Source of the DNA: Polychytrium aggregatum | Lineage: Eukaryota; Chytridiomycota; Chytridiomycetes; Polychytriales | DNA: 64,000 bases | Direction: 5' to 3' | Assembly (NCBI RefSeq): GCF_025602895.1 | Contig: NW_026516207.1 | Span: 682,001 to 746,000, forward strand | Shown: positions 58,474 to 64,000 of the stretch, one piece after another | Layout of the letters: each line of letters begins with the position of its first letter | Numbering within the stretch: the stretch's first letter is position 1 | The notes under the pieces: model-generated | Told to the model about the DNA's origin: nothing | The model's input: only the letters and a program-made list of their open reading frames with translations | Database searches by the model: none | Program-made: the position numbers and the translations under genes

Positions 58474-61276
58474 ATGGTTCCGACCTCGGAAACCTGCCCC
58501 TCCCCGTCGGTACTCGCGGCCACTGGCCCTCTGCTCGATCCTGTGCAGCATACTGCACCTCTCTCGCTGCTGCTGCCAACTCTCCCGTCGCTTGATTCCG
58601 AACATGAATCCGAGCCACCGCTCCCTGCGCTTACGGCCGAATCTCCGACATCGTCTTCGTCTTCGGTCCCGGATACGGCATCGGCAGATGTCCCTGCCGA
58701 CCCGCTTGGCTCAGTAGCGCCGCCGTCGTCCCTCAACTTGTGGTCGCTGTTTGGAGGCTGCCCGATCTCCCCTCCCCTGTTGCCCTCGGCAGCCACTGCG
58801 CCGCGGATATCTCCGGCGTCCTCGGCAACTTCTGTGTTGCCCACCCAGCCGTCTCCGTCTATTCAGCCCTCTCCGTCTATTCAGCCCTCTCCCCTCCCCA
58901 CTCCTCCGGTCGGCACAAGCGTTCTGACGCCAGCGGAAATCTTGGCAGCACAGCAGCTGGCGAATGCTGCAACCATCGCATCGCGCTGCTTTCCGAACCT
59001 GGACTCGCTGGACCTGGCGTCGCTATCGTCGTCCCTCGGGGCTCTGGGATTCCTCTCGCCGACGACCCTTGCTGAAGTTGCAAAGCTTTTGAAGCACGTC
59101 CCAGGTGACTCCGAGGTGAGTGTCCTTCTGCCCGTGGTCTCCATTGCCTGCATCTCCGTCCACGGCAACCCTGCCTGACGAACAGCCTCGTGGTCTGTCA
59201 TGCAAGAAACGAGAGCACGTATCCTTATTCACCATGCGGTATGCTTATTTTGGTGTCTGCTCATTGCTCTTGCGGACGCTCTGATTGAACGGCGCATCTG
59301 CACACATCGTTGGTGCCACCGGGATCACCTTCGACACCACCATCATCAACGCCAACGTTGGGGCAATATCTCCATCAGCTGTCCGAGCACATCCAATTCC
59401 TAGCCGCCGCGCGGCAGGTCGAGGCCCTCCAGTCCGTCACCGACACACACATCGCCGAGGCTGCCGCCTTGGCTGCAGCCACAGCCATCGGAGTCCATCC
59501 GCCTGATTTGCCAGCATCTCTCTTTCCGAGTCCGTTGGTGGCCCATCAGGTCGCGGCGTCTTCCGCCAGTGTCGCGACACCCAAACTACCCCCATCGTTC
59601 AAGCTTCCTCTCGGCATCGTCAAGCGATCGGCAAAGCCAGAAAAGAAGGCATATGTCAACCATGCTTGCGTTGATTGCAAAGCCGCGCATGTTGCCTGCG
59701 AAGCCAAGCGGCCCTGCCAGCGCTGCATTCGACTCAACAAGGCCGACTCCTGTGTCGATGCTTTCCGGCGAAAGCGAGGGCGGCCGTCCATCCTCAAAAA
59801 TATTGATATGCTGCTGGCCAATGGAGCCAAGACGGCCGATCCCAGCAAACGGCCGGGCATGCGGACGTCAAAGCCCTCAGCCGCCACCCGTTCTCGGCCA
59901 TCGTCCTCAGAGTCCTCTTTGCCTTCCAGCGCAGAGTCTGCGTCAACCGATCTCGCCCCGAGTCCGTGCGATCTGGCGGGGAAGCATCCAGAGGATCGGT
60001 CAATGTCTGGATCGCAGCCGCAACCGCAACCCAAACTGCCGCAACCAGTCAAAGTCCCCTTCCGGCCTGCGTCTCCGATCGACATCGATGCTTTGGCAAC
60101 CGAGGGCTCCGCCACATCAACCGAGAAGTCTCAATCGGGCTCATCATCCAATGGAGCTGCCTTGACCAGTCGAACGGCACCCTCCACCGGTCATTCTGGA
60201 GGAATCAGCCACCAATCATCAACGACTACACCAGCGCCAGCATCAGCAACATCAGCGCGGTCACCGAGCGTGCGACCCAGCCTCCCTGAAGAGGCGAGCG
60301 GGCCAATCGTGCTGTCATCATGTGTCTCCGAGCCATCCCGTTCGCCAACATCGACGTCACCGACCATAGCATTTGACATCCCACGCCCAGCTCCGACGCA
60401 GATCTCGCCCACCAAGTCCTCGCCGCCTGCTTCCGTAGCTCCCTCGAGCTCGATGATTTCGTCCATACAAGCGTCCACGGACACAACCGTCTCTGCTATC
60501 GCAAAGGCGGCTCCCCTGGTAAAGCGACCGCTTGCCCCGAAGCCCTCAAACCCACCGCCGCCGGCAAAGAAGCACCGGCCAATTCTGCCCCAAGTCCGTC
60601 TCCCCGCGCTGTCGCATCCTGCGGCTCACGAATCCGCCTTGTCAGCGGCGGCCGCCGCCGCGATGAACACAGCGTTGGCCCGGTTCTACGCCTCGCTGCA
60701 TCTCGGTGCCCATCCTCCAGCCTGTCCACCGGCGCTGTCGTTACTTGCACAGCAACACCCCTCACTTTTATCGACCCCTCCGAACGAAGATATTCTCCAG
60801 GCTTTGGCGGCGCTGTCCTTCTGTCCGCCTTATGCCGCTCCAACAGGTACAGGCTCGCGTGTGCAGCTTACATTCGCTTTGGAGGCCATGCTAGCCTATC
60901 TTGACCATATTCCCAGACAGCGCGGTCGGTTCCAGATCCCAGTGTGTTGCATGCACTCATCTGCGACTCTTTTTGTTTTCTCCTAGATCTCGCTGGCTTG
61001 GCCCCGCCCGTCCCACATGATACACTGAACCCTGCCAGGTTCGATCTCGCCGTCACTGCAGCCGCTTTGGCAGCCGCAACGGTCACGATGGGCTCGCGCT
61101 TCCCGACCCTCACAGACCTGCCCAATCTATCGTCCACGATGTCGACCACTGGTCCAGACTTGGATGGCTCAGCCCCCAAAGACAGCGGCTCGATCGAAGA
61201 CGCCGATCCTCAGTGCGAGCCACATCCATCCGAGACCGCACCACCTCCGCTGACTTCCGAGTGCAACCGTTCATGA
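58474..61276 (+). CDS. Zn2Cys6 transcription factor (Ert1/AcuK-like motif)
   Basis: Three exons (58474-59115, 59379-60846, 60987-61276) give about 799 residues. The zinc cluster is central, starting at Cys311: CVDCKAAHVACEAKRPCQRC, then C after eight residues. The spacing is C-x2-C-x6-C-x5-C-x2-C-x8-C. It is followed at once by a basic RRKRGRPSIL that resembles an AT-hook. The VDCKAAH..C..RPCQRC..SC-D pattern resembles the Ert1/AcuK group that regulates gluconeogenesis and respiration genes. The flanks are Ser/Pro/Ala-rich; Ala/Leu-rich helices with CFPNLDSLDLASLSSSL, repeated as SRFPTLTDLPNLSS near the C-terminus, may be activation or dimer segments. The exon 2 acceptor (TCCATCAG at 59371-59378) is the least certain. 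Confidence 0.88.
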
Positions 61277-62563
61277 CACCCTTGTGAAGATGGAGCGCCC
61301 TTGCATGCTTTTTTCTGGCGCGGGGGACCATTCTCTCTGCACCACCCACGCCCAGTCTCGTTATCGAACCCGTCCGCCTCTCTCATTTCTTGTTTCCTGC
61401 CTCCTCTTGTCTTCACACAAGCACTGAAACCAATTCATTCGTTCCGACGCTCTGCTGGAGCCTTCATGGAGTGGCCACAACCCCCCCTTCATCATTTTTG
61501 GACACACACCATCTATAGATACCTCCGCTATATCGAAATACACGCATTCTTTTTTTTCCCTTTCGCTCACTCCCCTGATGGGCGTAGAGAAATCAGGATC
61601 CACAGCCCACAGTGCGGTGGTACAGGAACCGAGAGAATACTGCAGTGGCGGAATCACTTTTATATTGGCGGTGGATAGAAGATGTGCATGCATTCCAGAA
61701 CAAGAAAGCGACTACTGGGCCTCAGACACAGGACGCATCCCTGTTTCGTTTTTTGTGAGTGCTGGAGCAAACGAACAATTCAACCAAAAAAGTAAGAGCG
61801 AGAAAAGAGAGGATCTGCAAACAGAGGAGAGCTAACAAGAACCCCAGGCGAATTATACCTACTGGAGAGGAAGAAAAGGGAAGGAGGGAAAGGAAAAAAG
61901 ACAAAAGCAAAAGCAAAAGCACGAGAGAGCAAGAACGCTACCGACGATCGAGGAAAGCAAAAGGGCAATAGCATGCAGGCTGAAGCAAGGCGGTGAGTGG
62001 AAGTGGGAAGGGGATGGGTTGGTTGCGAAGGTGGAGCAACAAGCGAGTTGGACAGAGCAAGTTTGATATGCTCCAGGAAGAGCACTTTCAACCAATGTCA
62101 CAAACATGGGGAGCTCGGGAGAGGTGAGACAGCGACGAGTCTCCTCCGCATATCGCCGCAGCAGCGGCTGCCAAAAAAGATGGAAGAAAGCAGGGGGGGG
62201 GAGAGTGGGATTCGTTTCCTCATACCAATAGTCTACTGGAGCCGGGAAGTGAGGGTGATATGATACAGGTTGGTGCCACAGGCAGGGAGTGCTCGTGGAG
62301 ATGGGGAGAGTCAACTGGATCACAAATAGATATACCGGAGGCTGCCGTTTGCGGCGGCGGCGGTGGTGGTGGTAGTGGTGGTAGTGGTGGTAGTGGTGGT
62401 AGTGGTAGTGGTGGTAGTGGTGGTGGTGGTAGTGGTAGTGGGAAGCCACGGCAGAGAGGTCGCCCCGGTCGTGGCATATGCATCCAGAAGGCGGCCGACC
62501 GGTTCCGAGAGCGATCAAAGCCGCCCGAGCCGAGTACATACCGACCGCGCGTTTGAAGGGGCT
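61277..62563. other. Convergent 3' gap, with GGT repeats
   Basis: 1287 bases between two gene ends. Purine-rich near 61780-61960; GGT/AGT repeats at 62353-62442. No gene recognised. Confidence 0.5.
62353..62442. repeat. GGT/AGT microsatellite
   Basis: About 30 trinucleotide units, mixed GGT, GGC and AGT. Confidence 0.9.
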
Positions 62564-64000
62564 TTAGTCGTCGCCGCCGATGACCACTTCCTCGCCTTCG
62601 TCCATCGAAAAGTGGCGCTTGGACTCGGCGCCGGGCGAGCTGATATAAGGGCCATCGTCTTGATCCTCATAGACAACGACCTCGTCATCCTCGCCGTGAC
62701 TGACGGCAGGTTGTCGATCGTCTGACTCGTCCTGAGCGGTGGACCGGAGCAAGTCGTCCGACTCGTACTGGTTTTCGATGCCAAAGAAACTGCTGGTTGC
62801 CTGGGTCGAGGAATCAGCGAGTGCTGCTTTATCAACGGTCACCGCGCTGCTCAGGGCTGTCGTCGAGCTGGCGTCGCGGTGACTAGGGCTATCGTCCTTG
62901 CCGACGGGACTCGGGCTGCCACGGGAAGAGTGCCCGTTAGTATAGCCGGCTCGTTCCAGGGAGGCTGTGAGTCGACCGGCTTCGATGTCGTCCATGATGG
63001 TGGTGCCATCATTGGCCAGTCTGGGTCGACAGAGAGGCATTGTTAACACGAGAGCACGGCGAGAGACAGGGATCGTACAGATTCAAGGCCAGGAACCATC
63101 GCGGTGCATATCGGGGATGGCCCAAGACAGCAGATTGGGTACTCACGGTCGTTGTGCTGAGGGATTGTTGATGTCGACCTGGACGGCGCCTGTGATGTTG
63201 CTCATGCCGGCGCTGTGTCTGCGCTTGATCTGGCTTTCATTGGTCAGTCGCCGCCGGGGAGGGGCCTCGTCGGTGCTCAGCATTCCAGAGTCGCTCAGGT
63301 CCAGGGGCAGCGCTTCAGGCACAGCCGAGCCTTCGGCCGTGCTCTCGTCGATCTGTGCTATTGCCGGTGCGAAGCTCTTGTGTGGGCCGCCAGGCCGGTC
63401 ATCTGCGTCTTCGTCGGTGGGAAGCTCCTTGGCCGAAGTCCGGGGCGATGGCAGTGTCGACGAGCGCATGAGCTTGGGCGAGCTCGGGCGTCTGTTCTGG
63501 GGCCGGTCGTCGGCAGAGAGCCACCGGAAGATCACAGAGTATTCAGTCATCATCAAGGCGAACACTCCAGCAGGGATGCCCAGGGTCGGAGCAAAGACGA
63601 TCGTCATGTTGCGGACTGTCATGCGGTTGACATCCGAGTGGCGAAGGATGCGGATGAGGTGTGCGAGTAAGACATGGAGCAGCGTGTAGTTTGGGGCAGG
63701 CAGCTCCTCGACAAGTTGGGCCAATATGGGGATGCGATGATTGCGGTCCGGGATGTCTGTTGGTTTGGCAGCAAAGTTTAAACACCCGATCGAACACGGA
63801 AGAAGCAACGATGGAGACTGCACGGCAAGCAAAGGGGGTGCCACAATGCGACGTGGGGGGGGGTCATACCTGTGATATTGAGGAACGACCTCTGCAGCTC
63901 GCGAGTCAGGATTGGATTAGGGAGCTCGCGGAGATAGAGCTTGAGCAGACCAGAGATGGCGTGCACGTCGTAGAACGTCTCTGGGTTGACCAGCTCGACA
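62564..64000 (-). CDS. RhoGAP-domain protein, C-terminal part (partial)
   Basis: The gene enters from the right edge. Visible exons: 64000-63870 (partial), 63756-63147, 63020-62564, with consistent phases. The first codes for ETFYDVHAISGLLKLYLREL and PNPILTRELQRSFL. The second continues LVEELPAPNYTLLHVLLAHL and MTVRNMTIVFAPTLGIP. Together these are the second half of a RhoGAP domain (LKxYxRELPxPL; NL..L..L; VxNLxxVFxPxL). The Arg finger lies upstream, outside the window. The tail is Ser/Asp-rich and disordered and ends HFSMDEGEEVVIGGDD. RhoGAPs switch off Rho, Rac or Cdc42 GTPases. What precedes the GAP domain is unknown. Confidence 0.9.

Overview
The window reads as nuclear DNA of an early-diverging fungus, most likely a chytrid. 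It is mostly GC-rich, with multi-exon genes whose short introns have GT..AG borders (GTAAGT/GTATGT donors are common). It carries fungal or opisthokont gene families (Zn2Cys6 regulator, kinesin-8, INSIG, class I HDAC, DNA ligase IV) and a Fanzor nuclease in a Tc1/mariner transposon. The chytrid assignment is inference. All exon borders were read by eye from reading frame, splice signals and family knowledge.

Layout. 1-5.2 kb: a decayed LINE (ORF1, then APE endonuclease plus reverse transcriptase) whose 5' end forms a large inverted repeat with a second, oppositely oriented copy at the window edge. 5.5-5.6 kb: a tRNA-Val/tRNA-Ser pair. 6.4-10.8 kb: mitochondrial ribosomal protein uS8m (-), SmB (+) and a TRIR-like protein (+). 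11.6-15.3 kb: a 3.7-kb Tc1/mariner element with TIRs and TA duplication, holding a frameshifted DD34E transposase and an intact Fanzor. 15.4-23.4 kb: kinesin-8, D-aminoacyl-tRNA deacylase and INSIG, all on the minus strand. 23.9-28.8 kb: DNA ligase IV in 14 exons. 29.5-33.3 kb: a multi-RRM protein with a tryptophan-repeat N-terminus. 34.3-39.8 kb: HDAC3/Hos2-like deacetylase, ankyrin protein, thymidylate kinase. 40.1-41.4 kb: a PEX26-like tail-anchored protein (-). 42-48.5 kb: two large low-complexity proteins of unknown role. 49.8-52.4 kb: secreted M28 aminopeptidase facing an EF-hand cargo-receptor-like protein. 52.8-55.1 kb: an AT-richer island with two head-to-head, N-terminally incomplete coiled-coil gene fragments. 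55.4-57.5 kb: IMP dehydrogenase (-). 58.5-61.3 kb: Zn2Cys6 regulator. 62.6-64 kb: C-terminal part of a RhoGAP protein (-), running off the window.

The host genes are mainly housekeeping and are not an operon-like system. IMP dehydrogenase and thymidylate kinase serve nucleotide supply, and DNA ligase IV repairs double-strand breaks. That repair is relevant next to a Fanzor, because an RNA-guided cut would be handled by this pathway, but the proximity is probably chance.

The most interesting object is the Fanzor-carrying mariner. The nuclease ORF is open for 790 codons with all RuvC acids and the zinc ribbon, while the transposase in the same element is frameshifted before its third catalytic acid. 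The right end just past the Fanzor stop is where the guide RNA would be expected.
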